NCBI GenBank assembly: GCA_036872755.1
Contig: JAVHNS010000018.1
Span: forward strand, 496,001-560,000
DNA: 64,000 bases
DNA from: Orbilia blumenaviensis
Lineage: Eukaryota > Ascomycota > Orbiliomycetes > Orbiliales > Orbiliaceae
Direction of reading: 5' to 3'
In this document: piece after piece, positions 23,156-36,164 of the stretch
How the letters are laid out: every line of letters begins with the position of its first letter
How positions within the stretch are numbered: the stretch's first letter is position 1
The notes under the pieces: generated by a model
Databases searched by the model: none
Told to the model about the DNA's origin: nothing
What the model saw: the letters and a program-made list of their open reading frames with translations, nothing else
Made by a program: the position numbers and the translations under genes

Positions 23156-25903
23156 CTAATCATCCTCAAGACCAATCTTGACTCCCCCGTCCTCTTCATC
23201 GTCGTCTTTCATCTCTTCATCTTGTTCTTCTCCAGCCTCCTCTCCCTGTTCTTTTGCTTCCCTCCTAGCCTTTGCGTCTGCTTCCCTTTGCTCCTTAGTA
23301 GAGTCCTTAGGCCCTTCTGTGTCATTGAATAGTCGAAGCAACAAAGCCCTAAGAACCTATTAGCATTACTCGTGGATATTGATGAAGGTACGAAATATCT
23401 CACCTCCGCTCCTCCTTTGGCAACATAAGATTTAGTGTAAACCTGCTCTTCCATAATGGTAGCACCAACGTCCCAAGTTCATCTTTGCCCTCCTCAATAT
23501 TAACCCTTAGTACACAACATCCAGGGCCAACGCTTTCTACTCTCTCCCTAATCTCTGTGACATCTTCTACCCGAGGAAACAGCTCCTTCATAAGGTATCT
23601 TAAGGTTTCCTTTTGTTTCAGATGCACAACTCTCTTATCTCCAACCCAGGCTTCAACAAGCCCTAGTCCTTCATTCTGGATACGCCATTGGCAGGCATCT
23701 GGGTCTTGAACTTCCTGGCGATTAAACATCTTGACACCGGAGTGAACAAACCTGATTCCTCTCCCTTCGTTCTCAGACAGGATTTGCCTTGACATTGTAG
23801 ATGTAAAATAAATTGTGCGAACGGGGATGCCCTCTTGATTCCGTACCAAAAAATTGTCCATAGGAAAGTAAGGTGATATGTCGTAGAATTTTTTAATGAG
23901 AGCCAAGACTTCGTGAGAGGGAGCTAAGAACTTGAACGGCTCCTCATTGAAGTTACCCCGAGGCTTCTTGGCAATAACATCGGTCTTGGGGTCCTCGTCA
24001 AACTGTTGTGTCCGGTGGTTCTGTTCGGTCGATGGTATCTCCAACGGCTTGAGTTCCTCATCATCTCCGTCTTTTTCCGCTGAAGCTGAGGTGTCCAAGC
24101 TGTCATCCAATTTCTGCCTCTTAGTTGGAGAACCTGGGTCCGCTTGCTCCTCATCCTCAGCCGACAGGGCGCGTTTAATGCCGTTAGCAGATGAGGCGGA
24201 AGTAAGCGTCGCTTCTTCCACCATTTTAACATCAACATCTCCAGTCGCTTTCTTAGCCTGGCCCTCAACACCAACGCCTTTCATTTTCTGCCCGCCAGTT
24301 TGTATCTTTTGTCCTTCAGGGGCAGCTTTAACAGGTCCCTTCTTTTGCAATACAGTGATAAAGAAACCACCAGTATCTTGGAGATGTGGATATACTCGGA
24401 CTGCTCTGTTCAATATATTTGCGATTTCACTGTCCTGGTCCTCTGGTGGGAACATTCCTCTCGTTAACCGATCAGTATATGGTTCGCCCTTCTCGAGAAC
24501 ATCCTCCCACTTTTCAAACCAAGTCCCATCTTTATCCATAACCTTCCAGTTTTTCATACCACTCCGCCTGACAAGTCCTGGCAACCTGTCACTCACATCC
24601 ACAATTTCCACCACGTTCGGGCCACCGCAACGCTCGATTGCGGCATGAACCACAGATTCGTTTTCAATGGGATTCAACGAGCAGGTCGAATATACAAGCC
24701 TTCCGCCAACCTTCAACAACTGAAGGCCGCGAACAAGAATCCTAGCTTGTGTGCTCCACAGACCGTTACCGTTGGCAGCGTTCCAGTCCCTCCAGATCAA
24801 TGGATTCTTTCTGACCGTTCCATCCCCGCTACATGGGACGTCACATAGTATCCTATCGAATTTCAGGTATTCCTGCATGGCCTTTCCTCCATTAGGATCC
24901 TTCTTTGTCGGCAGCCTTAACGAGGGATATAGAGTCGCGTCGTAGTTCGTCACGATGAGATTTGGTGAATTCAGACGTTTAGTTTGGTGAATCAGGAGAT
25001 GAGAACGCTTGTAATCGGCATCATTAGCAATAACCACCCCAGTTGTCTTCCCCATGATTTTCTCAGGTGTTTCTCCCTCCATGCTAGCTCCTACGCCTTC
25101 ACTTCCCGCCAACCGTTTGGCAGCTTCAGCAACCCTCTCTTCCTCTCCCGCATGGATTGCCTCGATCAATTGCGCCGTCTTGCTTCCCGGAGCAGCACAC
25201 ATATCCAAAACCATATGATGTGGTTCTACATCCATCAACAATGGTGGTATCATGCTGACCGCCTCCTGGCGAGAGATGTTTCCCGATGAAGTTTCGGAAA
25301 CAAGGAAGGCTTGTAGGTGTTTAAACGGTGGAGAGCGGCGAATGACCTGTTTTCCAACCGTAAGCTGCCAGGCTAGTTCATCTGGGTACCATGACAGCGG
25401 TGTTGGCGCAGGAATCGAGGCTCCCTCGAAGGTAGTGTTTGTCAGGGACGGAATATGGTGGGTTTGGAGCGTATTTCGGACCGAAATAGCGTGACTATCG
25501 CATTAACAATGATGTTAGAACTAGGACAAATAAATGCGATAGCGTTCTATCCCACGATATATTGATATCACGGTACTTAATATGGAAGAGAGTTACTCAA
25601 TACCCTTTGCTACCGGTAAACCTCCAAGTAGTTGGCAATGTATCCTTCAAACTCTGCCAAAATTGCTTAAACTCCTCCTCGTCAGGAACAACCCCCTGCT
25701 TGATGTAATAATTCTGGAACTTTTCATTTTCCTTCGGAATTGCCGAGTAATCAGTACGATCGTTGTTGCCATTATTACCGCCTCCACGACCACGTTGTTT
25801 CTGAAGGGTGGGAACATGTTAGAAAGATATAGAACTATTAGTGGGGACCATTGGAGTGGTATACCTTGTCGCCGGCGCGTTTACCTTTCTTAGTGCGTGA
25901 CAT
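23156..25903 (-). CDS. NCL1: tRNA (cytosine-5)-methyltransferase, Trm4/Ncl1 (NSUN2) family
   Basis: Four exons join to 839 aa: 25903-25865, 25800-25604, 25494-23404, 23348-23156. The lysine/arginine-rich start (MSRTKKGKRAGDK) could be a nuclear localisation signal. The Rossmann core has the SAM-binding motif LDMCAAPGSKTAQ (near 175), the motif IV Cys in DVPCSGDGT (near 300) and the catalytic motif VI Cys in YSTCSLNPIENE (near 350). A longer fungal-type C-terminal region with acidic low-complexity follows, ending in a Glu/Asp-rich tail. The enzyme makes m5C in several tRNAs, typically in the nucleus. Yeast Ncl1 is 684 aa; the extra length is the linker at about 480-560 and the acidic tail. Confidence 0.93.
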
Positions 25904-27025
25904 TGTGATGTTGGCAAGGTTGATGGTGACGATTGATTTCGACAGAGTGAGCTTCTGGATGGTTTAGTCAACCAATAAATTTTCGGCGATGCGAAACCAA
26001 AATTTCCAATTCAAGTAACTATGTAGAAACGCGCTAGATCTAGGACAAATTAGGAAGTTATAAAAATACGACATCCTCAACACAAACTAGGGTAGAATGG
26101 TGACTAACCACGGTGTAGATGAACATTTCAGCCACCAGCTATGCAAAATTCAGCTAGAACAGAGCCGCGTGAGCTATGGGGACTCATTTACGAGACAATT
26201 AAAACACCATTTTCACAAGAGCGACCGGGATCCGGATACATAGACAAGACAAGCTGGGATTGCACAAACATCTTTTGGAATTGTATAGCTCCTGACCCCC
26301 TGTTGCTATGATCAAGTTGGGCGCTTAACTTTGTGACAAGAATAACACCTACCAGTGCCTCATTAGAAAGCGCTTAACCTCTAGCTTAATCACAATTCCC
26401 AAAAATATTTTAATCCTCTGAAAAGGTGATATCATAATAGATATCAGTGTATCAGCGCCAGAGTCCAAACTTCAAACATTGGATGCGTAGCCCAGCAAGG
26501 CGTACGAACATGAATATTAATTCCTCATATGAAAATCCAGTGTTCTTCTCTCATAAGGCATCAAAACTGAAGACTTCTGTGAAGTATTTAAATCTACGGA
26601 GTAGGGTCTAAATTTCTAGCCACTAGAATATTCTCAAACCAGCTTGAGCAAGACCTGATATGCGCGTGCGCGGCACAGCTTGGGGCCAGTAAGCCGGCAT
26701 GTCCAAGTCCCCACCCGCCGTAACCAAAATACGTGAAGGCTTTAAACACGTGCATAAAGAAAGTCTGAGATGGCTGCCTTTTAAACCTCGAGATCCCCCA
26801 AACAGATCTAAATATATACATATACGTTTTGCTTGCAGCGTTGAAATCTCGACGATCAAGCAATTGCGCAACAACTCTCGCGCCCTAACAAGACCCAAAG
26901 GGCTCGCGATAATTCAGCGATTCGAGGCATACCTATATGCCACAAAGCCAACACACGAACCTACAGCTAGATATAGGGCCAGATTCACTCAGAAGCACTG
27001 CAGCCAAGGACACCAGCTCACGATT
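25904..27025. other. Divergent intergenic/promoter region
   Basis: Separates two divergently transcribed genes. No separate gene is seen. An in-frame ATG at 26699 would extend the downstream protein by 109 residues without a signal peptide, so this part is treated as leader. Confidence 0.5.
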
Positions 27026-28334
27026 ATGGCATTTGGAAATTACAACTTCAGCATATTCCGGATACCCCTTTTATTCCTACACTACTTGCTCCTTGTTAAT
27101 GCCCAGGATGCGGTTGCTAACTCATCCGTAGTCTCCGCATTTAAGGGTGGAGCTCTCGTCATCAACACTCCATTTTACTACCAGGGGCTATTACGCGATA
27201 ATGGAAGGAACTTTGTTCCTGGAGTGAACTGTGGTGCCTTGAAAGACACATACGGCGACTATAGGGAGGTTGAAGAAAACAGCACAGTAACCTACTATAG
27301 TACACTTTCCTGGGTTTTTGGGTGCTTGGGTGAAGACCCCTCATGTTGTCCTACGAGCTGGATAAGAAATGCATATTATGGCCTAGAGCCCGTCACTTTC
27401 ACACGACAGACGAGCGAAGAATATTCGTACCTCTGTCCCGATGGATATTTGCCTATGTCAGATTACAGTGAGGGTACAAATCTGGTAACTCTTGTTACCA
27501 AGAGTGAAACTATATGGCCATGTTGCCCAATGTAAGACCCCTTTCCTGTAATTTAATAATGTCTCCCTGTCAACGCTGGTCTACAAATGTGGATATGGGC
27601 CATATGCACATGTGCCGATACAAGAAATTCCTATGTCAAATACTAATCAAACCTTCTTATATTTGTGTAATAGTTTATTGGATGTGTTCGGTGACGATGG
27701 TAGTGGCTCTAACGTGCCTATTCGCGAAAACCCACATAGCATGTTTATCGGGACTGTAGGTTACGACAAAAGAACCCTTCCAGGATGTGCATACCCAACT
27801 ACAGTCTCCTATACGACATCGATAACCAGGACTTATGTCGACAGCAGCGTCGATAGACACGTAAGAATTAGTTACCACGTTTTCGCCGCCAACCCTATCT
27901 ACGTATCTCTCTTAAAGCCGGGGCTCCCCGCAACGGCAACAACATCGACGCAGGATGGCCCACTACGAACTAGCGCCCGCCCAGGCCCGAGTATCACCAA
28001 CGCTGTTGCAAGTACCGGCACCGCAGACCCGAGCCCGACAGATCGAAATGATTCAAACGGGCAGACCGGCCCTCAGCCCGAGGGGGTAGACAGCAGCTCA
28101 AAAATTTCTACTTCTATGTTGGCAGGGATTGCCTCCGGGGCTAGTATTCTCCTAATCTCAATAACGATAGGTGGAGTGTATTGGTTTCGAAGAAGACGAT
28201 CAATGCCCATAGGAGATGACAAGTTTGGTGGAACAGACGACGCAGTTCAGCCAGGTATAATGGAAGATACAGCGATATTTGGCGGCATCTGTGACAGCAA
28301 CGTTAGTTTGAAAAGTATTCCTTCGCGTCCCTGA
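27026..28334 (+). CDS. Type I membrane protein with Cys-rich ectodomain
   Basis: The ATG at 27026 gives a signal peptide (FRIPLLFLHYLLLVNAQ). The ectodomain has paired-Cys features common in fungal surface proteins: CLGEDPSCCPTSW, YLCPDGYLP, then a CCPxGYG element that spans the intron. A Ser/Thr/Pro-rich stalk (TATTSTQDGPLRTSARPGPS) precedes one membrane helix (MLAGIASGASILLISITIGG) and a short RRRR-anchored cytosolic tail. Exon 1 ends at 27531 with a good GTAAGA donor. Frame and the CCPxGYG motif place exon 2 at about 27590, but the sequence there ends ...AATG, not AG. With that junction the protein is 416 aa. The shape suggests a cell-wall-linked sensor or adhesin; this is inference. Confidence 0.65.
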
Positions 28335-29068
28335 TCCAAGTATTTTCTTCGCATAAATACCCCATGCATGCTCATAAGCACAAATTCCTGCTTCGTTGGA
28401 CAAAACGCTCCCACGTATTCTATCCATTCATTCTTGTTTTCTGCATTTTGTTTTTTGCGCTTGGAAGGTTATACCCGCTTTTGCATTGTTTTATGGCGTT
28501 AGCACGGTCATGACGGATATAGAGAGGGTGTGTCTTAACAGCATGTGTATAACAATTACGATACCACGAGCGGTTATATATAGGCAGAATTAAATCAGAG
28601 CAAGGCTCCGAGACTAATCAGAGCATATGCATAGAGAGTCACATGTAGCTAGAGCTCAAAGCAAATTTAATTGGTAGGAGTTTAACAGGTAATTTGGTAG
28701 ATTCGATCGCGGTGCCGAAATGTCCCCTTACTAAGCGGACGCAATATATGCTGCTAGGAATACAAAAAAGGAATGGTAGTATAGAATGCGTACAAGTACA
28801 GCCTTGTGTATCAAAAGTTAAGAATCGAAAACGCCGTCGCTATGCTGTGTGTATGAAAGCGGAGAAAGATATCAGTCAGCACCAACCAAACGCCTCCACC
28901 TGTCTACCCCTGACCCCTAATGATATGTTCGTTGACGATAAATGAAGGTATCACAAAACTAAGCAAAACAAGTATAAACGGCCGTGATCGTGTACTGTGG
29001 CCAAACAATACGGTCCCCAAAATGATGCAGTTGTAAAGTCAATGTAGTTATGGTTTGTCGGTGTACGC
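28335..29068. other. Convergent intergenic
   Basis: Spacer between two genes ending towards each other. One plus frame (28694-28945, 83 codons) has no motif. Nothing else is supported. Confidence 0.5.
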
Positions 29069-30540
29069 TCAGCGCCATCCTTCCCTCGACCCCTTTCTTG
29101 GTTGGGCATGTGTATGATGATCATGATTGTATGATTGCTCGTCGTATGCAAAGCTAATACTTCGAAGAATGTCGTCTCGAAGTGCATTCACGCTCTCTTG
29201 GACATTTCCATTATTTTGTCGCAAGCTTTCTTCGACCTTGAATTCTGAAGGCGGGTACATCGCCCCGTCTCTGGATAGTTTCCGACGGACGTCCGGTGGC
29301 GTACTACCCAAAGGTGGGGTACCAAGAATATGAGCAGCCTCAGGCATTTGAACAGCTTCGGCTTCTCGGACCAGGCCCTCCCGAGACTGCGAAATGCGAG
29401 AAAGAAAACGCTGTTGGGAGGATCGCCCGCTTCTTCGTTGGTTCGAATTTGGGGCTTGCGTCTGCACAGACTTGGTGTCCATTTCCAAATCAGAGGTGTC
29501 GACGGAACCACGGTACCAAGTGCTCATGCCTTCACTAGATTTTGAAATAGTTTTCGTCCGAACGCTGAGCCAAGACTTGACGGTCTCACCGTCTTTCCCA
29601 TCAGTGCTATCGTTATTGGCGGATTGCAAAGTAATGGTACCTCGCTTTTTCCACTTCGCTGGGAAGAGAATTTTCAAAGCTGGACAACAAACAACGATTA
29701 GACCTATTGCCATCTCCATAGCCGTCCAGACGGCTATTGTTGGGATATTGGCTTCGTCTCCGTTAGCAATAAATCTGCCGATTGTTACACCGATATAAAC
29801 AGCGCCGAGGCCAAACAAGGCTAGTATCCCTTTAAACTGTGGCCCTGGGAGATGTGCCCGTAGCGAATTGAGGAGGACAAAAGGGAAGGTATAAATTGCA
29901 AAATTGGATGATATGTGAAAAATCACAGGGACAAGATCAGGAACGAGGCCAGTAAAGCAGGTGGCGTGGTCTCTCTGGTCGAGAGCCCAGTTACGAGGTA
30001 TCGGTGTGCACCAAGTAAGGTTTAAAACGATAGATATGATAAGAGTGATAGCAGTGTAACCAGTGATAAAATGGAGGGCGAGTCGGAGTTTAGGAAGTTG
30101 AGATCTGACAAGACCGTAGTAGAGAGCTAGGAAAGAAAATTTAACACCCCAGAGCTCGAGGATGTATGGGAAGTAAGAAGCATAGCTGATCTTTGCGCAC
30201 AGACTAGTTATTAGTTTTGTGTCCAACTTTATCGCTCTCATAAGGCGGTTTCGAGATAAAATCTTACCTTCATCAATATCATCCGGGTATCGGGATCTGG
30301 TATCGCATGTGACCATTCATCTTTCCAGGAAAGATTATCCCGATACAATCCCCTCCTCCAAAGTTCATTGTCGCAGGTATTGGTTATTAGAAGCATCAGC
30401 CATGTAAGGCCGACCAAGATGTCGCTTAAGCCCAGTCGACCAGCCCGGTGCCGTGCAAACACCCTTAACCCGACAAAGGGGAATGTGATGGCAAATGCAC
30501 CCCATTCAACTCCTATGGCGGCGTTCCCTGATATTCCCAT
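29069..30540 (-). CDS. Pth11-like seven-helix receptor (fungal rhodopsin-like family)
   Basis: Two exons, 30540-30268 and 30190-29069, give 464 aa with a GTAAGA/AAAG intron in phase 0. Seven hydrophobic segments can be read: about 10-28 (EWGAFAITFPFVGLRVFAR), 38-56 (LVGLTWLMLLITN), 100-118, 126-150 (FITGYTAITLIISIVLNLTW), 175-197, 207-228 and 240-263 (WTAMEMAIGLIVVCCPALKI). The first helix followed by LRVFAR and a DILVGLTW loop is the usual pattern of the fungal integral-membrane family that includes Magnaporthe Pth11-related receptors. It lacks an N-terminal CFEM domain. The last 190 residues form a polar, Ser/Arg-rich cytosolic tail that could be phosphorylated. Proposed role: surface or nutrient sensing (family inference). 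Confidence 0.82.
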
Positions 30541-33500
30541 TGTTAATTACGAATATAAGGAGGTATATCTTCTCTGCTACCCGACTATAGATTCGAAGTT
30601 GATTTGCGCATCGCTTCTTATCGAAAATATCGAAGCGGTATTGGTTGAACTGACGAAAGTGGCTGCGGCCCACGACCTGGGAAAACGTCGACGCCCTGAC
30701 GGATTGAAGAAATTAAACTTTTCTCCAGTAAAAAAATGCTTGGGTGGTTCGGGGTATATATTCTTCGCCCAGTTCCAGAACCTCGCGAATACGAGAGGTT
30801 CCTGACCAAGGAAGTCGATCAGGCACAAGAAATATGATATATGCGAATTCCTGAAAACCGGTTTTCTTGGTCATTAAAAGGTTACAAACCAGGTCGGATT
30901 GCTGCGAAAAAAGGCTAAGGAGCGAACGTGCACTGGTGGGCGAGAAGATGAACCAGGGTTGAACATTCACCGCACAGACAGACACAACCCATGGTGCGGT
31001 AGGTATCCACTCTTGGACCCACTATCATACACTTTATCACTCGGTATTGGCATGATATTTTCACCGACCGAGGGGCTGCTTGCGTCTGTTTTATAAGGCT
31101 TTGACTCGCGCGCACCCCTCCACGATGCAATCCTGCCAGAAGGGAGACTTTGAAAGGCTCGTCGCAACCCTCATCTGCAGACCCCAAGGATGAAGCTGGC
31201 ATTTGGAACGGCAATATAGAAAATGATCAGCAGAGGCGTGGGATTAGACTGATCTTCAGACCCCAACTGTTTATTCACACACCGATATCGAGCGGACTTT
31301 ACGGGAACAAAAGAAATATTAGGTCGAGTGTTACAAATTCTAACATCAATCTAAGTGGGATGAGAGGTTCTGGCAGCTACGCAGCCGAAGGTAGTGCACT
31401 CTTGGAATTACATTGCCCTCTCACTTCACATTGTGTAATCGAAATTGTCACAAAAAAAAAAGAATACCAATCCCAAAATTTCCAGATGCAGCAGATCCAG
31501 ATGCCGACAAGCCTGCCGCTGGCTGCATTGGGAAATCCGGTTGAGACGGCCGGCAACTATTTTCAAACCGATCCTCACGTTTTTTTGGTTCCTGGGCTCT
31601 CCACGTTTTCGTCCGACGAAACATGCCCTGCCCTCAGGATTCCGCTTTGTAATTTATCGAATACACGCAAAAACATGCTGGTCCGGATGGCGGGAAGCGT
31701 TTGCACTTCCCATTTCCTTATCATATGGAACGCCTATTATCACAAAAGGCGACGGGATAGGGTGGGTCTCAAAACTACTCAATTTGGTCATTTGTCCGGC
31801 CTCCTTCCCCAATGCAATATTGAAAACGTGGAAACATTTTACACGAGGCAAGTCTGAATCGCACGTTTGCGGACATCATGATTGACTATTAATTTGGTAA
31901 TCTCGATGGACAAAACGTTTTTAATATCAATAGTGTATGGTGGGCTGCTGAAGCTTGAATTGACGAGGTTCAGAAATACAAGAACTCTCAGCAGCAAGTT
32001 TATCCGGTTCCATTTTAATTTGAATAATGGAAACCCGTGACTTCGCAGGAGGTGTGGCAATCGTGTTTGCTACCTCTGTTGGTGTTACGTGTCGACAATT
32101 GATGTTCAACCGTCGATAAGATTGCCCTTAATTGTCCAGATATCGTAAGAATAATTTCCTGGTGGTTCCGGACAGAGGGCATCCTTGCAGCCGTTGCATC
32201 GATATAATCGCATCAGGGATCGAAGCTCTCGGGGTGTATCGAAGAGAGAACTCCGACTAAGGTTCGCGAAATTAATAATTCAATTCTCCAGTGAAACAAT
32301 CCCGTTCAGCATAAACTATCTCGACGGTGATGTCAGATGCCCATGATGGCAATTGTAAATGATGTCCTCCGATGGGAAATGGGTGGATATTATGTGAGGT
32401 ATCTCCCAGCAACCACTGCCAGACGGGTCCATGGTCCGTAATGGTGGGATAAAAGATCAAATCATGGGATGGAGAGCTCCTTCGAGGGTGGGACTTTTCG
32501 ACCCGAATGTCCATCGGTTGTGCCGTTTACAATGCTTTTGGTGGTGACCTGTGACCTTCGTTTGAGGCGAGGTCGTTACCCCTGAAATTCGATTCAAAAC
32601 GCCATTTACCACACTCTCAACACAGGTTGTAATCGACGGAATTTTCCATCAAGAAGCTGACATTAGGCAGACATCGAAACATTCTGTTTGAGCAAAGCCG
32701 AAGTACTCCGTCAAACTACCGGTATCATTTCATGAATGGTATATCCAATCGTTTTGCGGCGATCTTGGAATGACGATACCCCCAAATCGAGAAATCACCT
32801 AATCCTTCTGATATGATGCCAAATTCACTAAGTCCGATCCAAGTTTTCGATTGAGGGCTCTGTGTGTGTGAAACTAACTGGTCTCCTTCACCAGGCACGT
32901 GAAAAAAAATTCGTGGTCATATACCCTTATAAACCGGGCTTTAGTTTTCACTCCCACCGACGGCCTCCATTGAATATACCCCACCATTAGGAAGTCCGAG
33001 AAGCCCACCTAGTGGTCCTAAAAGGGTTTAGGCCAGAATCAACCTGAACCGCAAAATCGTTTTCAGTCGCTGTCCTAAAAAAGTAACTACCAATAATTAT
33101 TCATACCTCTTTCGGCTGTTACAATAAGAACCGTTCTCAGCCCCCACGGTAAAGATTTCGAAAAGGAAGAGAGTAGTAAATTCATGGAAGATAACAGCGC
33201 CGTAAGCCCAGGCAACTAAGAATCAAGTAGTAATCAGGTTCACGACTAAAGCCTGGTGCTGGTTTTTCACCGTTAATCCTAGATAGCTGCGGATATCGTA
33301 ATATTAATGGGAGGTAAGCATGAAGCTCTGATAACTCCAGGCCATCCCTGTACTGTCCTGATATCGAAAACAATACGATGATGTTTTGTCCTTGGGGGTG
33401 AGATCAAACTGGGAGTACCCGGCCTCAATCTAGAGTGTCTAAAACATCCCGCGAGCCGCGTGGCCTGGGATTAGCTTCGTCGCAGCTGCGACGTTACTGC

Positions 33501-34281
33501 AAATCTATACCTTTAACGTCTTGGAGTTGGAGCGACCCGCCTATACTGTGCCAATCCAGGACCACCCGATTTGGGAAATGTGCTTGATAGAGGGCGACCC
33601 AAAAATATAAAGATAATTTGCCGGCCGCCTTGAGATTCAAAAACACTAAAAACGACCTCTGTGCGTATCCCGATCGAGATTCAAATGACATGTCCATTAG
33701 GGGGTGCGTAGGTATGGTTCCTCATAATACCCTAGAGCTGCTAGATTCTGGAGATCAAGATATCTTATTCCGGGGTATTTTGGAAACAAAGCAGTTGGAA
33801 CAATTGCTTGGAATATAACCTTGGACCCTGCTAGGGTTGAGTTGAAAACCCGTGCACGGAGTCAGCAAGTTGCTCAAAAGACCAACAATAACTCCTAATG
33901 AAGTATGGCGGTTGGAACCTGTACCGGAAAACACTGAACTTGATGAATTCAAAGTTAAATACACAGGGCTTCTATCTCTAAGCAAATGTAGCCAATGTCC
34001 CGAATGGTATGCATCTGAGGCATTGCATCAGTAACATCTGTAACTATCTATACAAATATTTTTTCAAGTAGAGACTCTGCCCAAACCCCATCCTAATAAA
34101 GATAGAATTGAAGGAAAAGTATTTGCCGAAGACGCCATATTATCCCTTCTAGCATTTCAAAAATATAAAGAGAATACATTATTATCATTAGATCTATCGA
34201 CTTCTAAACTATCTAGAATTCCTGCCACAATTCTAACATTAAAGTGCAACTCAACAAAATACAAGTAGTGCAATTATCCGC
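30541..34281. other. Large gap with one long unexplained frame
   Basis: No gene is firmly supported in 3.7 kb. A 235-codon plus frame at 31150-31857 is longer than expected by chance but has no recognised domain and its first ATG is at 31360. A 60-codon plus frame at 33852-34034 contains two close CxxC-like Cys (KCSQCPEW) and may be a gene scrap. The rest is AT-rich with short frames. Confidence 0.4.
31360..31857 (+). CDS. Possible hypothetical ORF
   Basis: Open frame from 31150 with first ATG at 31360, giving 165 aa. The product is of mixed composition with no signal peptide, repeats or domain that I recognise, and there is a poly-A-encoded Lys run in it. The length of the open frame is the only evidence. 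It could be a lineage-specific gene, an exon of one, or chance. Confidence 0.15.
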   Translation: MRGSGSYAAEGSALLELHCPLTSHCVIEIVTKKKEYQSQNFQMQQIQMPTSLPLAALGNPVETAGNYFQTDPHVFLVPGLSTFSSDETCPALRIPLCNLSNTRKNMLVRMAGSVCTSHFLIIWNAYYHKRRRDRVGLKTTQFGHLSGLLPQCNIENVETFYTRQV

Positions 34282-36164
34282 CTAGAACATTCCGAAGGGA
34301 TTATAGAAACGAGCAATGTTTCTGTGGTGAGCGGTCGCATCTCTCGCCTCTCGCTTTTCACGAGGAGTTTGTGGGATGTACTCAAAAGGAGCTTCTCCTT
34401 GGGGACAGCGGTTATCGTGGCCAGGAAGAGTGAGGTTTTGGAAGTACGCTCTCACTTTATCAAAAACACACCAATTGCGCTGACGAAGGATTCCATGCTA
34501 TGGCCAATCGTTAGTACTATATTACTTTCACAAGTTCGCCAGGAATCAAACTTACACCAACAGCTTCAACGTAAATCATCTTAGCACCCTTGTGTAGCGT
34601 CCTGGCCTTTTCGGCATTCTCGAATGGGGTGATAGGATCCTTCGAGAGACCGATGAATAATACTGGAGTCTTGGTATCTCCACCAATTTTGCCGCTAAAT
34701 CTCCATTTCGGCCTCAACTGAAGGCGACTACAGATTCCATAAACTTGGATGAAGCGTTCGCCGGTTGAAACGCTTGCGGTGCGAACAAGATCGACAAATT
34801 CTTGGGGGACGGGCAAATTGCTTCCCACCATCCGGGGGCTATTCGAGTCAGAACACCAAGTCTCGAGGGCATTTTCCCCTCGACTTGGATCTTCAGGACC
34901 ATCCGATGGCATCCATCTGCTAGAGATCTCGAGCATATTTGCAGCAGTAGCATTGTTTGACTTGACCAATGCTTCAACGGCAGTCAATGTATCGGCATAG
35001 GGGGGGAAATTCAATAAAGCATTGTATGGGACCATAATAAGAATGCCCTTCATAACCTCTTGACCAGCGATAACGTCAGTGACATTTGCCCAGTTTTCTT
35101 GGATAGCTCTGGTAGCATCGAAATTGGCCCACAGGTTGTTGAATCGGTCACGGATAGCACCTGAGGTATGACCAGTGAAGAAACTGCATCTTTCAGGGCC
35201 AGCATCAAAACAACTTCTAAAGAAAGTGGAGACACCCTCATCGGAATGCTGCAAAGTAGACCTGATATCTGCGTTGTACCAATCTTCAAGGTCAACGACA
35301 CTATCAATTACAAAGCGGCCCACGTGCTGTGGATACAACGATGTGAATGTTTGGCCGACAACCGAACCGTAGCTGAGTCCGTAGTAGTTGACCAAAACAT
35401 TTTCGTCAGGTTCCCCTTTGAGACGGGCGTCAGCCTTTGCAATCTGGAGCATGTCAAATGCAACATTCGGGGTCGTCATGTAAGGAACCGCTTGGTTGTC
35501 AGCGTTTCCTTTGGCTTGAAGAAGCTCGTTAAGCTCGACGCCAGACTGGTATACAGAATCTATCCATGAATCAGGGCGAGGTGCGATCTTGAGCCCATAA
35601 TGATCCGGTCGAATAGCCCGCTTTTCAAGTTGTTCCGGGCAAATATAAGTTGCGTTTTGTAACGAAGGCTCGACGACTGGGATTCCACCCCAGCCTAAGG
35701 CTCCGTTTGGCTTGCTATATCCCATGCCGCGAGGATCGAATCCAATAATATCCCAGCCCGGGCCGGTGAAGTTTGCGATTTCGGCACCATTGGAAAAGAT
35801 AAAGCCGATACCCAACCCACCTGGACCGCCAGGATTGGTTAGGATTATGCCTTTGTATTCATCTGACTTTTTTGCCGGGTATTTGATAATTGGTATTTCA
35901 CTTCGCAATCCATTGTCGGGCTCGAGGGGGTTAAGTGGTACGGAGAGCCGCGCACACTCATATGTCTGATTGCATGGATACCACTTAAGGTCTACGGAAG
36001 CCGGGATCTAGAATATTGATTAACTTTACCCATACAATCAATGTTTAGGCCACGCTCGAAAGAATACTTACTGTATCAAAGAAGTACTGCTTTTCACCTG
36101 TCGGCACCGCGAGGGCGAGACTTGGGAGAGCTGCTGCTGCCGCTGCGGCCAGGTAGCCCTTCAT
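34282..36164 (-). CDS. Secreted tripeptidyl-peptidase-type alpha/beta hydrolase (S33 family)
   Basis: Three exons, 36164-36072, 36007-34556 and 34497-34282, give 586 aa. The signal peptide is Ala-rich (MKGYLAAAAAAALPSLALA). The alpha/beta hydrolase core has the oxyanion segment NPGGPGG (about 89-95), IIGFDPRGMG, the nucleophile elbow GLSYGS with Ser243, an Asp in GLSKDPITPFENA, and His516 in VGHGILR, which sits just across the last intron. The lid and C-terminal TAP-like region match secreted tripeptidyl aminopeptidases of Streptomyces and their fungal homologues, which remove N-terminal tripeptides or prolyl peptides. The triad is complete, so it is predicted active in extracellular protein use. 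Exact specificity is unknown. Confidence 0.88.

Noticed and set aside
23932..24648. 238-codon plus-strand open frame
   Set aside because: It lies wholly antisense to the Ncl1/Trm4 coding exon and has no domain of its own.
26699..27025. In-frame N-terminal extension of the Cys-rich membrane protein
   Set aside because: The upstream ATG would place 109 polar and basic residues before a good signal peptide; the ATG at 27026 fits a secreted protein better.
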